NCBI GenBank assembly: GCA_001803235.1
Contig: MHBL01000195.1
Span: forward strand, 1-64,000
Length of the DNA stretch: 64,000 bases
Source: Lentisphaerae bacterium RIFOXYA12_64_32
Lineage (GTDB): Bacteria; Verrucomicrobiota; Lentisphaeria; Oligosphaerales; YB12-FULL-65-16
Direction: 5' to 3'
The position numbers and the translations under genes are program-made. The notes beneath the pieces are model-generated. The model saw only the letters and a program-made list of their open reading frames with translations, did not search any database and had not been told where the DNA came from. Each line of letters begins with the position of its first letter. Position 1 is the first letter of the stretch. Shown here piece by piece: positions 42,585 to 52,007 of the stretch.

Positions 42585-45500
42585 TCACGGTGCCCCCGCG
42601 TGGCGCTGCACTGTACCGGTCTGCACGGCGAGGCGTGACCAGGCGGTGAGCGCGGGCTCGAGCGTGTCCCAGGATTCGGGGCGGCCGGTCTTGTCTGAGG
42701 CGCCGAAGATGAGCACGTCCGAAGTGGTTTCGGGCGTGTAGGTCTCGCCCGGTTGCAGGACGCGCGGCGGCTCGAGCTTGACGCACGCGTCCGGGTGCTG
42801 GCCGCCGCCGCCGTCGAGCCAGAACTGAATCTTGACGTCGCGGCTGGCCGAGACGCAACCGTAGCGCCCGCCCGCCTTGGCGTCGTGCCAGAAGCCGACC
42901 CGGCCGCTGCGGTAGTAGTTGGGCACGGGGGGGGCGTCCGTCTGATCGCCTTTCGCACTGCCCCCGATGCTGGAGGGCAGGTAGAAGTAGTAACCCTTGA
43001 GCGTCAGCGGTTGTGCGGTGTCCGCATTCCGGATCCACAACAGTCGCGCGGCGAAGCACGGACTGCGCGGCCAGAACGTGAGGCGGTGCGCGACCAGGAA
43101 CCGGGTCGCGCGTACGGCGGGTGCGGCCTGTTGGCCCTTGTCGTCAACGGCGGTGATGGTCTTGGCGTCCGGTCCGCCGCTGGTCACGATGTCGACCTGC
43201 AGGCACGACACGGCCATACTGAATTCCACACTCTCCAGCTTCGTCGCGCCTGTCCATTGGTCTTCGGCCGGTGCCTGCCAAAGCAGCGGGTTGTAGGAGC
43301 CGAGCAGCATGCCGCCTACGAAGATGCGGTCGGCGCAATTGCCGCTGCGGCCGTCGTGTTCGAGGCGCAGCAGGCCGTTGTCGATACGGAAGTCGGTCTC
43401 GTTCGGGCGCTCGAAGATCACACCGGGTCCGACCTTGGCTGCGGGCGGGAGATCCGCACTTGGCGGATAGAGGAAGCCGCGGATGTCCGCGCCGGCCGGG
43501 AGTTGCGGGAACAGCAGCACCAGCGGATCGCGTCCGCGCCAGGCCGCCATGGCGTCGATGGGGTCCGTGGTGGCGGCAAAGGCGGGGCCCTTCCGGAAGA
43601 GTTCACGCAGCTCTCCGGCCGGCACATCGAGCAGCACCGGGATGCCGGCGATGTCCGCGCTGCCGGGGTTGCGGACGCGGACCGGCCAGCGCGCGGCGAT
43701 GCCGGCGGCGTCCGGCCAGGGCGCGGTCTTGATCTCTTCGATGTCGTCAAGGTTGCCGGACGCGCCGGGCGCGGCGGGGAGCTGCAGGTCATATACGTCC
43801 AGCTCGCCGGCATGCACGCGGCAGGCGAGGGGGTTCAGCTTCGTGAACATCGACGTCAGCTCGACATACGCCTCGTCATTGACGTTGACCAGGCCGTAGT
43901 TGGAGTCTTCGGGGAACGTGTCCGAGATGCCTTGCGCCGGTTCGTCCGCCCACATGAAGTAGTCGCTGCCGACCATGAACGGGAGTCGGAACAAGAGGTG
44001 CTGCATCAGTTCGCAGCAGCGCGTTTTCTGCGTCTGCGTATCGACGCGCATGCCGGCGCCGCCCTTGCAGGGCAGTCCGGCGTCGAGCGCGGGGAACGAC
44101 CACTCGGTGATCATCATCGGTTTCCGGACCAGGTCGAAGTACTTCTCGAACGTCGTCTGCACCTCGACCATGTCCGCGCTTTCCAAATCGATCCATGGGT
44201 AGTTGTTGAACGTCACCACGTCGCAGTACTTGGCGCAGGCGGCCCAAGCCCACGTCGGCGCGTTGCCGGCGAACCGGCTGCCGATGATCAGGTGGTTCGG
44301 GTCCGTCTCGCGGATGGCCTGTGCGGTCGCTGCAAAATAGCGGTCCGCGACCAGGGCGAGGAAGGCCTCCTGCGCCTGCCTTGCCTCGTCGGTGACGGCC
44401 GGCAGTTCCTTCAGAAGCGGGACGTCTTCCCATGCGACCGCCTGCCGACCCCAGACGCGATTGAACTCCTCGATCGTGCCGTGGCGGTTGCGCAGAAACT
44501 CGACCAGGGCGAGCTTGCCGGTGTGGTCCGGCGCCAACTTCATGGTTTCGATGAAGATACCGGCGTCGCCGTCGCCCTTGCCGTACCACTCCAGTTCGTT
44601 GTCGAGGAAGTACCCGAACAGCCACGGGTCCTGGCGGTTCGGTTGGCAGGTCTTGCGCGCCAGGGAGCGGCAGTAGGCGTCCCATTTCGGGTCGAACACG
44701 TTCGGGAACCCGGTCCAGTGCACTTTGGCGACCAGCGCCGAATGGTTCGAGAAGTTCGCGCCGAACGAGAGGAACAGCGTGTGCGCCATACCCTTGTACC
44801 GGACCTCCGGCAGATTGTTCGCCCCCAGAAGGTTGAAGCCCCACGACTTCAAGCGCCCGGCCGCGACGTCGGCCCAGACCCCGACAGAACCGTACTTCGC
44901 TGCGGCGCTTCTGTTGTACGGCGCGTATCCGAGCTTCTGGCACCAGTGCACGTTGTAGTTGACGTGGTCTGTGCCGACGGCGTAGAAACGCTCGCCGCGC
45001 GGGTCGACGGCCCACCAGCGTTCGCCGTCCGCCTCGACACGGAAGAAGCCGGTGGCGGCGGTCGACGCCTTCACGCCGCTTCCCGCCACCGCGTACTCCG
45101 GGAATGCCGCCGCCGTAGCCTCCGGCAGCGGGACGCGCGTCGCCTCGTTGCCGTACGTGCGGACATCGTCGAACGTCGCGTCGATGCTCGAGACGCGCAG
45201 CGCCGGGCGTCCGGTCTTCACGGCCGCGTCGGAGAAGGAGTAGGCAATGCGTCGCACCGGCGTGCCGTCCAGTTCCGTGACCGTACCTTCGATGCCGTAC
45301 GGCGCCAGGGCCAGGCGCAGCCGGTACGGGTGGTTGCACTCCCATGTCCCGGCGGCGTTCTCTTCTGCCGTACTCTTTAACGTCATCTGCGACAACCACT
45401 TGCCATCGCGAGACTCGCACAGCTCGATGTAGTGGCCCTTGCCTTCGCCGTCCGGGCGCTCCACCAGCGCGAGGTGCCAGAAATTCTTCTCGTCCTGATG

Positions 45501-45803
45501 CAGCGCGACGGCCGCGACTTTCCAGCCGGTTCCCTGCGTTGCGAGGACGGTCAGCGTGGTTTCCACGGTGATTTCGCTGTAGAGAAACGGTCGCGTTGAG
45601 AAGGCAAAGCTGTTCTCGGGCCACTGGGCGTGCAACGCGCCGTTGTCGACCGCCCACACCAGCGGGTCGGCATCCCAGTTCGGCGCGCCAGCACTGCCTT
45701 GCGCATAGGCGGAGAAATCGTCCGTCCATTCGTCCATGTCCTGGGCGGCGATGCTCAGGACCGTGGCCGCCAGGAGGCCAGCGATCAGGCGGGGCATACG
45801 CAT
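42585..45803 (-). CDS. secreted beta-agarase-like glycoside hydrolase
   Basis: A 1072-residue exported enzyme. The first 20 residues are a signal peptide (MRMPRLIAGLLAATVLSIAA); an in-frame ATG two codons on is equally possible. Residues about 22-220 form a laminin-G/DUF1080-like sandwich. A TIM barrel follows, with the acid/base in YFLDNELEW (N402, E403) and a second acidic residue in MITEWSF (E567), the pattern of clan GH-A enzymes such as GH50/GH86 agarases. The C-terminal third is beta-rich. It would hydrolyse a galactan-like polymer (inference). It is followed by the family D repeat and preceded 54 bases upstream by a gene for a PLC/S1-like protein on the same strand. Confidence 0.82.
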   Translation of the reverse strand: MRMPRLIAGLLAATVLSIAAQDMDEWTDDFSAYAQGSAGAPNWDADPLVWAVDNGALHAQWPENSFAFSTRPFLYSEITVETTLTVLATQGTGWKVAAVALHQDEKNFWHLALVERPDGEGKGHYIELCESRDGKWLSQMTLKSTAEENAAGTWECNHPYRLRLALAPYGIEGTVTELDGTPVRRIAYSFSDAAVKTGRPALRVSSIDATFDDVRTYGNEATRVPLPEATAAAFPEYAVAGSGVKASTAATGFFRVEADGERWWAVDPRGERFYAVGTDHVNYNVHWCQKLGYAPYNRSAAAKYGSVGVWADVAAGRLKSWGFNLLGANNLPEVRYKGMAHTLFLSFGANFSNHSALVAKVHWTGFPNVFDPKWDAYCRSLARKTCQPNRQDPWLFGYFLDNELEWYGKGDGDAGIFIETMKLAPDHTGKLALVEFLRNRHGTIEEFNRVWGRQAVAWEDVPLLKELPAVTDEARQAQEAFLALVADRYFAATAQAIRETDPNHLIIGSRFAGNAPTWAWAACAKYCDVVTFNNYPWIDLESADMVEVQTTFEKYFDLVRKPMMITEWSFPALDAGLPCKGGAGMRVDTQTQKTRCCELMQHLLFRLPFMVGSDYFMWADEPAQGISDTFPEDSNYGLVNVNDEAYVELTSMFTKLNPLACRVHAGELDVYDLQLPAAPGASGNLDDIEEIKTAPWPDAAGIAARWPVRVRNPGSADIAGIPVLLDVPAGELRELFRKGPAFAATTDPIDAMAAWRGRDPLVLLFPQLPAGADIRGFLYPPSADLPPAAKVGPGVIFERPNETDFRIDNGLLRLEHDGRSGNCADRIFVGGMLLGSYNPLLWQAPAEDQWTGATKLESVEFSMAVSCLQVDIVTSGGPDAKTITAVDDKGQQAAPAVRATRFLVAHRLTFWPRSPCFAARLLWIRNADTAQPLTLKGYYFYLPSSIGGSAKGDQTDAPPVPNYYRSGRVGFWHDAKAGGRYGCVSASRDVKIQFWLDGGGGQHPDACVKLEPPRVLQPGETYTPETTSDVLIFGASDKTGRPESWDTLEPALTAWSRLAVQTGTVQRHAGAP

Positions 45804-45857
45804 GGCGATCTGTCCTTTCTTCCTTCCCGGACGGAGTTCGGGGGGTGCCGCTGCGGG

Positions 45858-46793
45858 TCAGTTCGTTGCCCGCACGGCTGTTTCCGGTCGCCAGTCGGGG
45901 CCCACTTTCGAGACCGGATTGGGTGGCAAGATACCTCGCATTGTGGTGGCGCGCCAGACGCGGCGTTCATCCCGCCAGCGCAGGCCATCGGCGCGCGCGG
46001 GCGGGGTGCACCGGTCCAGGGCCGTGAAGATGTCGCCGCCCTCATAACCCAAGGCGGACTTGAACCCGCGGATCGTCGCCGGCTCGAATGGTCGCGAGAG
46101 CACCTCGTCTTCCCATTCGAACATCGGCATGAGGACCCACTCGCGTTGGGTCCGTTCAATGTCCGCGGGTGCCGCACAGGGGAGCTGCGCAGTCCGCACG
46201 CTCTCGAACAGACAGAGCATGGTCTGAGCGGAGTTTTCCACGCCGGCGAGTACGAGCGGTCTTACCTCGCGGCCGGCGAAGAAGGCGTCGAAGATATCGC
46301 GGCCGATCGCATAGGCGCGGCGCTGTGCGTCGGCGAAAATGTCGGGGAAAGGGCGTGGGTCGATCACCGGCTTGGGTTGCGCCTCGTGGATGTAGTCGAC
46401 CGCCGGGTACTCGACGGGGTCATGGAAGTGTTTGTGGATGACCTCGCCGCTCTCGAACATCGACTCGTCGGCAATGAAGTCGAGCCAGGTGTGGCTGACC
46501 GCGAGCGCGTCGGCGAGGTAGTGACCCGTGAACGCCAGTCGCGCCGCGGCGAGGCGTGTGCGTCCGACCGCAAAAGCTTCGTGTGCGGCCGCCAGTCCGA
46601 TGTCGATCACGCTGGTGACACGCGGCGGTTTCTGGTACAGCCAGTCGCGGATTTCGTCCGGGTAGGTGGTCAGACGGTTGAACGGGTCTTTACCGCCTGC
46701 CCGCCAGCCGCTGTATCCGAACTGCGCGCGCGTCCAGCTTGCGTGGTTCAACGCGAAGTCGAGAGTGTTCCAGTGTTCCGCATGACAGGCCAT
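45858..46793 (-). CDS. zinc-dependent PLC/S1-P1-like hydrolase
   Basis: A 311-residue protein. ATG 46793 is preceded by GGGAGG. The pattern of His and Asp in an all-helical layout (HYLADALAVSHTWLDF, GEVIHKHFHDPV, then YIHEAQPKP) resembles zinc-dependent phospholipase C or S1/P1 nucleases, where a cluster of His and Asp holds three zinc ions. I see no signal peptide, which is unusual for that superfamily. The match is at fold-pattern level only. It lies before the agarase-like gene in the same direction. Confidence 0.55.
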   Translation of the reverse strand: MACHAEHWNTLDFALNHASWTRAQFGYSGWRAGGKDPFNRLTTYPDEIRDWLYQKPPRVTSVIDIGLAAAHEAFAVGRTRLAAARLAFTGHYLADALAVSHTWLDFIADESMFESGEVIHKHFHDPVEYPAVDYIHEAQPKPVIDPRPFPDIFADAQRRAYAIGRDIFDAFFAGREVRPLVLAGVENSAQTMLCLFESVRTAQLPCAAPADIERTQREWVLMPMFEWEDEVLSRPFEPATIRGFKSALGYEGGDIFTALDRCTPPARADGLRWRDERRVWRATTMRGILPPNPVSKVGPDWRPETAVRATN

Positions 46794-46866
46794 GGAGGGA
46801 CCTCCCAGGTTGGGACCCAACGCGATGACGGTAGTTCTTGGGGCTTGGGCGCCAGGGAGGGCAGCG

Positions 46867-47085
46867 TCAGCGGAACTCCTCAACATCCAAGCCGCTGCCC
46901 TCGATGATGCTCTTCAGTGTGCCGATGGGGATCGGCTTGCGGCCGTGCATGGCGACGATAACCTGTCGCCCGCTGGTGTGACGCCATTTCTGGTGGCTGC
47001 CGGACTGGCCGACGAGCGCAAACCCGTTTCGGCGCAGGACGCGGATGACCGTCTCGGCGGTGCAGACAGGGAAGTGCCGGCTCAA
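46867..47085 (-). CDS. hicA: HicA-type mRNA interferase toxin
   Basis: A 72-residue toxin of the HicA/YcfA family. It starts with TTG at 47085, overlapping the hicB stop as TTGA. The catalytic histidine is in GSHQKWRH, and the family ending GTLKSIIEGSGLDVEEF is intact. HicA cleaves mRNA when not bound by HicB. Order here is hicB then hicA, the reverse of many loci but common in this type. Confidence 0.92.
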   Translation of the reverse strand: MSRHFPVCTAETVIRVLRRNGFALVGQSGSHQKWRHTSGRQVIVAMHGRKPIPIGTLKSIIEGSGLDVEEFR

Positions 47086-47285
47086 GGCAACGCGACCTCC
47101 ATGACCCTGGCGTTCTTGCCCAGTGGCAGGTCACAGGGCTCAAACCAAAGCGCCAGTGCCTCCTTGGCGTTCTGGACGGCCTCCTCTTCGGTGTCGCCCG
47201 CCGTTGCGCAACCAGGCAGTTCGGGAAACACGGCCGACCATCGCTTCGCCCGGGGGTCGAATTGTACGACGAGTCTGAGTTTCAT
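47082..47285 (-). CDS. hicB: HicB-type antitoxin
   Basis: A 67-residue antitoxin with the partial RNase-H-like fold: VVQFDPRAKRWSAVFPELPG, then GCATAGDTEEEAVQNAKEAL. It lacks a C-terminal DNA-binding domain, as in the short HicB class. GGAGG lies ten bases upstream. TTGCAC and TATATT in front of the start (spaced by 18) may be its promoter; if so, transcription would begin almost at the ATG. Confidence 0.9.
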   Translation of the reverse strand: MKLRLVVQFDPRAKRWSAVFPELPGCATAGDTEEEAVQNAKEALALWFEPCDLPLGKNARVMEVALP

Positions 47286-47484
47286 ATTCCGAATATACCT
47301 CCGTTCCCCAGTTTGGTGCAAGCGGGGGCTCTGGAACACGTGTTGCGCGGCTGCTCGGTCGCCGGAAGTCTCCCCGCAATTCGTGTAACTTGTGGGGTGC
47401 TGCATGCCGAGCCACGGCGGTGAACTCAGGGACGCCGCGCTCGTCCCCTGCAGGGACGGATGGATGGGTTCCCGGGCGCAAGCC

Positions 47485-47506
47485 CCCAGGGTCGCTTGAC
47501 CCTGGG
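47485..47506. repeat. perfect hairpin in hicB upstream gap
   Basis: CCCAGGGTC-GCTT-GACCCTGGG. The gap 47286-47654 is otherwise free of genes that I can support. GC-rich sequence around it (GCAAGCCCCCAGGGTC) looks like a dispersed palindromic repeat. Confidence 0.55.
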
Positions 47507-47654
47507 CTGGACATGCGCGTCGCCCTTGGCGACCGAAGACACACCCGGATGCCGCTCGGACGGTGGAATTGCCGGGTCATTAAGGCTGGGGGGCGGGCGG
47601 ATCACCGAGGGCACTCCAATCGCACACCCGCACACTCTTGACCCCACGCCGATC

Positions 47655-48473
47655 TCACACTCCGAACACTTGCCGGACCCACTCGCGCGAGCGGCGCTCG
47701 CGTTCGACGGGTGCCAGGTCGGTCGGGGTGCCTTTTTCGATCGCCTGCTCCATGATCATCGGTCCGGTAAAGCGCAGGTCGCGCAACGTTGCCACGAGCG
47801 GGCGGTAGTCGATGTCGCCGTCGCACAGCGTCTGGGCCCAGATGCCGTCGCGTGACTGCCGGATGTGAAGCGACGCGATACGCGCGCCGTAGAGCTTGAC
47901 GATGTCGTACAGCGCCACTTGGCTGTTGCCGGCGCCGCGGTAGATCCAGTGCGTGTCGAGGCAGAGCCCGACGTGCTTGGGATCGGTGCCGAGCATCATG
48001 TGGTGGAACTCGCGCGCGCTGGCTCGCATTTCCGGGGTGTGATTGTGGAACGCCAGCCGGATACCCATTGCCGCGAGTTCACGGCCGAGCGTGTTCATGG
48101 CCTCGGCCTGGCACCGCAACTCCGCATCGGTCTTGTCCTGCTGCAGCGGTTGCGGGTTGGTGACCAGGACGCTGGCGCCAAGCTGTTTGGCGAACAGCGC
48201 CTGCTTCAGCACGGTGGCGACACTCTGCTCCCAGCCGTCGTCGTGCAGGCGACTGCCGGCGTAGACGGACGGCATTTTCAGCCCGTGCTGGGCCAGGAGC
48301 GCGGCCATGCGGTCCGCCAGTTCCGGCGAGCCAATGGCGTCCGAGTTGTGTTCGATGGCCTGACATCCGGACTGCGCCACCAGCGGCAAGACATCCGCCC
48401 AGTGGTCATTGAGCTTCTTGCCCTGCTCGGCGCAGACTTGGTGCCAGGTGTAACTCTGGGTCCCGACGATCAT
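47655..48473 (-). CDS. sugar phosphate isomerase/epimerase (xylose-isomerase-like barrel)
   Basis: A 272-residue TIM-barrel protein with AGGAGG before its ATG. Metal-site landmarks are visible: EHNSDAI at about 40-46, FHNHTPE near 141, CLDTHWIYRG near 173, SLHIRQSRDG and MIMEQAI near the end. Such enzymes isomerise or epimerise keto-sugars or inositols. The reaction cannot be specified. It follows a gene for an amidohydrolase on the same strand, which would suit sugar-acid catabolism. Confidence 0.88.
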   Translation of the reverse strand: MIVGTQSYTWHQVCAEQGKKLNDHWADVLPLVAQSGCQAIEHNSDAIGSPELADRMAALLAQHGLKMPSVYAGSRLHDDGWEQSVATVLKQALFAKQLGASVLVTNPQPLQQDKTDAELRCQAEAMNTLGRELAAMGIRLAFHNHTPEMRASAREFHHMMLGTDPKHVGLCLDTHWIYRGAGNSQVALYDIVKLYGARIASLHIRQSRDGIWAQTLCDGDIDYRPLVATLRDLRFTGPMIMEQAIEKGTPTDLAPVERERRSREWVRQVFGV

Positions 48474-48809
48474 GATGTGATCCTCCTGGTTTCGGCGTTC
48501 AGGTGTCTGCGGGACGTGTTGCCGTGCGGAGGGCAGGGGCGCTGCCCCCGCACCCCCGCCGGGGACACAGCGTGTCCCCGGTCACCCGCGGCATTCGACT
48601 TGCGGACTGGGCTTGCGCGGAGCCGCAAGTCGGTGCACCATCTCCCGTCCTTCTCCCTGGGCACCCAGAGGGAAGGCCGGGAGATATAGGGCGGTACCGG
48701 TTCGGTGCCAGCCACTTAACGTGCCTCTGCCCGGTAGAGCCGGAACGGGTGCCCGCCTTCAGTCCGCCGACGGGAGCGGTAGAGCCGTTCCTGACGGCGG
48801 ACGGCTCCG

Positions 48810-48934
48810 CCTTGGGAAACGCATACGCATCCGCCCGCGGCGGATGCGTATGCGTTTCCCAAGGCAACTCCGAGGGGTTCCAAGGGGAGTCAATGACGCC
48901 CCTTGGCCGGGGGCGTGGGGGCGGAAAGCCCCCA
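48810..48934. repeat. family D hairpin repeat, copy 3, with perfect 27-base stem
   Basis: 48810-48866 is a perfect hairpin: 27-base arms (GCCTTGGGAAACGCATACGC...) with a 3-base loop. It is followed by GGAGTCAATGACGCCCCTTG and a CGTGGGGGCGGAAAGCCCCC block ending at the stop codon of the amidohydrolase (48935). The left part of the gap (48540-48595) holds further short palindromes, GGGGACAC/GTGTCCCC and GGGGCGC/GCCCCCGC-like. Confidence 0.75.
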
Positions 48935-50191
48935 CTACCGCCCGATCCCGTAGAACTCGACCCCGTTGTCGCGGAACATTTTGCGTGCCAGACAGAAGGC
49001 TTCCTCCTCACTGAGGAAGTCGAGCCGCACCTTTTCGGCCAGTACGTCGGCAACGCAGGCGCGCGCCATCTCGAGATGGCCGTAAATCATTTCCGGGAAA
49101 TTGACGTCTGAGCCGAACCCGAGGATGCGGTAACCGGGCACGAGGTCGAGCCACTCGGCCAGCACCTGGCGGCTCGCGGCGATGCTGATCACGTACATCC
49201 AGGCCATGTTCAGCCACACGTTCGGGTAGTGCTTCCCGAGCATGCCGAGCATGCGCGAGTAGGGGTAGCCAGCGTGGAACAGGTCGAAGCGCACATCCGG
49301 GAACGTCTTGAGCAGCGGGATCAGCAGCAGTGGGTCCGAGTCGGGAACGTTGCCCCAGTTGCCCTGCACGCCGGTGTGGATCTGGAAGATGAGCTTCTTC
49401 GTGCGGCACAGCTCGGCGAGGAAGAAGATGACGTGGTCCTGCAGGTCCTTGACCTCCGCCGGCGTCAGTGCCGCCCCGGTCAGAGCGCGTGCGAACACCG
49501 CAGCGGCGACGGCGTCGGGGACGGGCAGCGAGTGCAGCGTTCGGCCGTAGGCGTGAGCGAGTTTGATACCGATCGCGCCCTTGGCCACGTACTGGTCGGT
49601 CAACCGCGCCAGCGCCGCTTTGGCGTCTGCGAGATTCGCAATGCTCAGGTTCAGGTGCCGTTCCAGGTTCTGGCGCGTGGCCTTGTCGTGCAACTGCAGA
49701 GCGGACTCCATGCGCAGTACGGCGGTGAAATACTCCGGCTCCCAGTCCTCGAACCACGGGATGTTGCGCACCTGCGTCTCGAGGTTGCAGACATCGCGGG
49801 TGACGTGGTTGTACCAGCCGGGGTCGCGCGATCTCTCGCGGATGGCGTCGTTCACCTGCCGCCAGTTGCGGTCGTCGAGTTCGTCGTCCTTGAGCCCGAA
49901 CAGTTTCCGGTAGACGACCAGGTTGTGGCGCCAGTATGAGACGTTGCGCGCCTTGGCGAGCAACGGCTTGAGTCGCTGCCAGCGTTCTTCGTCCGTCTTG
50001 GCGTCGCCGTAGGGCGCGCCGCCGGCGGTGGCCGCCAGGTCGCGCTCGAAGTAGCTGGTCAGCGTGAACAGGTCAAAACCGCCCGCCTCGTCGTAAGTGC
50101 GCCGCAATCGCGTGTGTGAGTGGCAGTCGACGGTGCGCAGGCCGGCGAGTTCCGTGATGAGGCGTTCGCGCAGCGAGGATTTCCGTTCCAT
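48935..50191 (-). CDS. amidohydrolase/uronate-isomerase-like metal enzyme
   Basis: A 418-residue TIM-barrel protein; ATG 50191 has GAGG upstream. The first strand has DCHSH (H24, H26), a later strand HTGVQGNWGN, then DLFHAGYPYSRM and finally LGFGSDVNFPEM with the conserved Asp. This is the amidohydrolase-superfamily metal site. The overall pattern and the aromatic start of the barrel resemble uronate isomerases and glucuronate-type hydrolases. A role in sugar-acid use would suit the adjacent isomerase (inference). Confidence 0.82.
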   Translation of the reverse strand: MERKSSLRERLITELAGLRTVDCHSHTRLRRTYDEAGGFDLFTLTSYFERDLAATAGGAPYGDAKTDEERWQRLKPLLAKARNVSYWRHNLVVYRKLFGLKDDELDDRNWRQVNDAIRERSRDPGWYNHVTRDVCNLETQVRNIPWFEDWEPEYFTAVLRMESALQLHDKATRQNLERHLNLSIANLADAKAALARLTDQYVAKGAIGIKLAHAYGRTLHSLPVPDAVAAAVFARALTGAALTPAEVKDLQDHVIFFLAELCRTKKLIFQIHTGVQGNWGNVPDSDPLLLIPLLKTFPDVRFDLFHAGYPYSRMLGMLGKHYPNVWLNMAWMYVISIAASRQVLAEWLDLVPGYRILGFGSDVNFPEMIYGHLEMARACVADVLAEKVRLDFLSEEEAFCLARKMFRDNGVEFYGIGR

Positions 50192-50529
50192 GAGAGTCCT
50201 CTTTCCCATGACGCCAATGCCGAGCGGACTCGGCGGTCGTGATGTGGGCAAGATAGACCGGCAATTCGCGGCGGCAAGGCGCATCCGGAGCGATAGGGCA
50301 TGGACCGTCGGACGCGATGCCGACACCGACGGCCGACCGGGACTTGCGCACAGAGTGGTCGGACCGTCTCCGCCTTCGTGCAACCACTTCGGCCGGACGT
50401 GTCGGTCCGCCACGCGCGGGACCGATACGGTCCCGCCAGTGTAGGCTCGGAGTGCCCGCTTCTGTGGGTGCTCCGAGCGAGTGGCGCGCACATTGGACAG
50501 ACGCGTTGCCCCTGCGCCGGGAAGGAAAC
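50192..50529. other. 338-base gap without a supported gene
   Basis: It contains the upstream region of the amidohydrolase gene and one small stem GGGACCG-ATA-CGGTCCC near 50418-50434. No coding signal with motifs was seen. Confidence 0.5.
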
Positions 50530-51594
50530 CTACCGGCCAGCGCTCTGCCGGAGCCACTCGACGGTGCGCGCCAGGCCGGTGGGGTTGTCCACCACCGGTT
50601 CGTAACCGAAGTCTGCTCGAGCTCGGGCGTGACTGAACCAGTGTGACTTGGCGAACTGCGCCGCCACGAACCGCGTCATGCGCGGTTCGCCCAGGAAGGG
50701 CAGCACGGTGTAGACCCCTTCCATTGCCGCCCCGAGCCGGTATGCGGTGGCGTAGGAAACGGAACGGGTCACGGGTTTCACACCCAAACGCTCGAGCAGC
50801 GCGTTGATCCAGTCCCAGAGCACGACCGGGTCGCCGTCGCCGATGAAGTAGGCCTTGCCGGCCGGCGCGCCGGTCGCCATGAGCGCAACCGCCGCCTGCA
50901 CGTGCGCCAAGGCCGCATTGTCGATGTAGGTGATGTCCACACGGTTGCGACCCTCACCCACGCGCCGGAGCCGACCGGACCTGGCGGCCGCCACCAGGCG
51001 CGGCAGCAGGTGCGGGTCGCGCGGCCCCCAGATCAGATGCGGCCGCAACGCGCAGGTGCGAAGCCGGCGCACATGCGAGTCCGGCGTGAACGTTCCGTCC
51101 GGGTTGGCGCGGCGCGTTTCCACGACCATTTCCCAGCCGTTCGCGTCCAAGACCATCTTCTCCGCCACGGCCTTGGAGGCCGGATAGTGTGCCAGATATC
51201 GGGCCGGGTACGGCAGCGCTTCGTCCGCACCCTCGATGTCCGTCTCGCCGAACACGACGCTCGGCGAACTGGTGTACACCAAGTGCGACACTTTGGCCCC
51301 GAGGCAGGCCTGGATGACGTTGGCCGTGCCCTTGACGTTGATCTCGTAGAAGTCCTTGCGTTGCCCCCAGATGCCGGCCAGCGCCGCCGTGTGAAAAACC
51401 GTATCGCAGCCCGCACAGGTACGGAGCACGTCCTCGAAGCAACGTACGTCACCGGTCACGCACTCCACACCCAGCTGCTCGATGTCTGTGTAGCGCCGGC
51501 GCCCAAGCACCCGGACGCCGTCGCCGCGTTCGAGCAGGATGTCAACGATGCGGCGGCCTAGGAATCCGCCGCCACCAGTAATCAGAGCGTTCAT
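50530..51594 (-). CDS. NAD-dependent epimerase / 3-beta-HSD-like dehydrogenase
   Basis: A 354-residue extended short-chain dehydrogenase. The nucleotide motif GGGGFLG is at 7-13, TAALAGIWG near 69-77, N86-V-K-G-T in the coenzyme helix, SSPSVVFG near 109-116 and the catalytic Y137-x-x-x-K141 (YPASK). Residues LRPHLIWGPRD near 200-210 bind substrate. The family acts on sterol-like or sugar-nucleotide substrates; steroid-type members are common in these bacteria. The ATG was set at 51594 from the Rossmann start. Confidence 0.88.
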   Translation of the reverse strand: MNALITGGGGFLGRRIVDILLERGDGVRVLGRRRYTDIEQLGVECVTGDVRCFEDVLRTCAGCDTVFHTAALAGIWGQRKDFYEINVKGTANVIQACLGAKVSHLVYTSSPSVVFGETDIEGADEALPYPARYLAHYPASKAVAEKMVLDANGWEMVVETRRANPDGTFTPDSHVRRLRTCALRPHLIWGPRDPHLLPRLVAAARSGRLRRVGEGRNRVDITYIDNAALAHVQAAVALMATGAPAGKAYFIGDGDPVVLWDWINALLERLGVKPVTRSVSYATAYRLGAAMEGVYTVLPFLGEPRMTRFVAAQFAKSHWFSHARARADFGYEPVVDNPTGLARTVEWLRQSAGR

Positions 51595-51768
51595 GCGTGC
51601 CTGTCCAGTCCCTCGATCGACCTCTCCCGTGCGCAACGAATGCCACGGACAATGGACCATGGCGCCCGGGCTTTGTCAACCCGACTGCGGCGAACGCCGC
51701 AATGCGCCAGCGGTTCCCAGGCGGCAACCCGTCCGCCGCGGCGGGTCATGGGGGGGGGGACCGTTCCT

Positions 51769-51862
51769 CGGGTATTTCCGCCTGAGTACCGCCTTTTAGG
51801 CGGAATGTGGCAGCGACGCTTCAGCGAGCGGACGCACGGCGTTGTCATCCGCACACGTGCTG
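51769..51862 (+). repeat. family C intergenic repeat, copy 3
   Basis: It matches the right half of 21836-21979: CTGAGTACCGCCTTTTAGGC, AATGTGGCAGCGACGCTTCA and a TCATCCGCACACGTG end; the stem keeps TTCCGCC and GGCGGAA pairing. It lies in the 413-base gap before the DUF374 gene (51595-52007). A run of nine G residues sits at 51752-51760. Confidence 0.75.
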
Positions 51863-52007
51863 GCGCGCCGGAACACGCGCGGTCACGCCCACTGACGCCC
51901 CCCAGCGCACGGAACCGGGCTGGTAAGGCTGGCACTGACAGGCTAAGTTTCCCTGCTCGGCCGGACTGTTCAGCCCGCGCCAACCGGAGGATGGATCCCT
52001 GCCCGTC

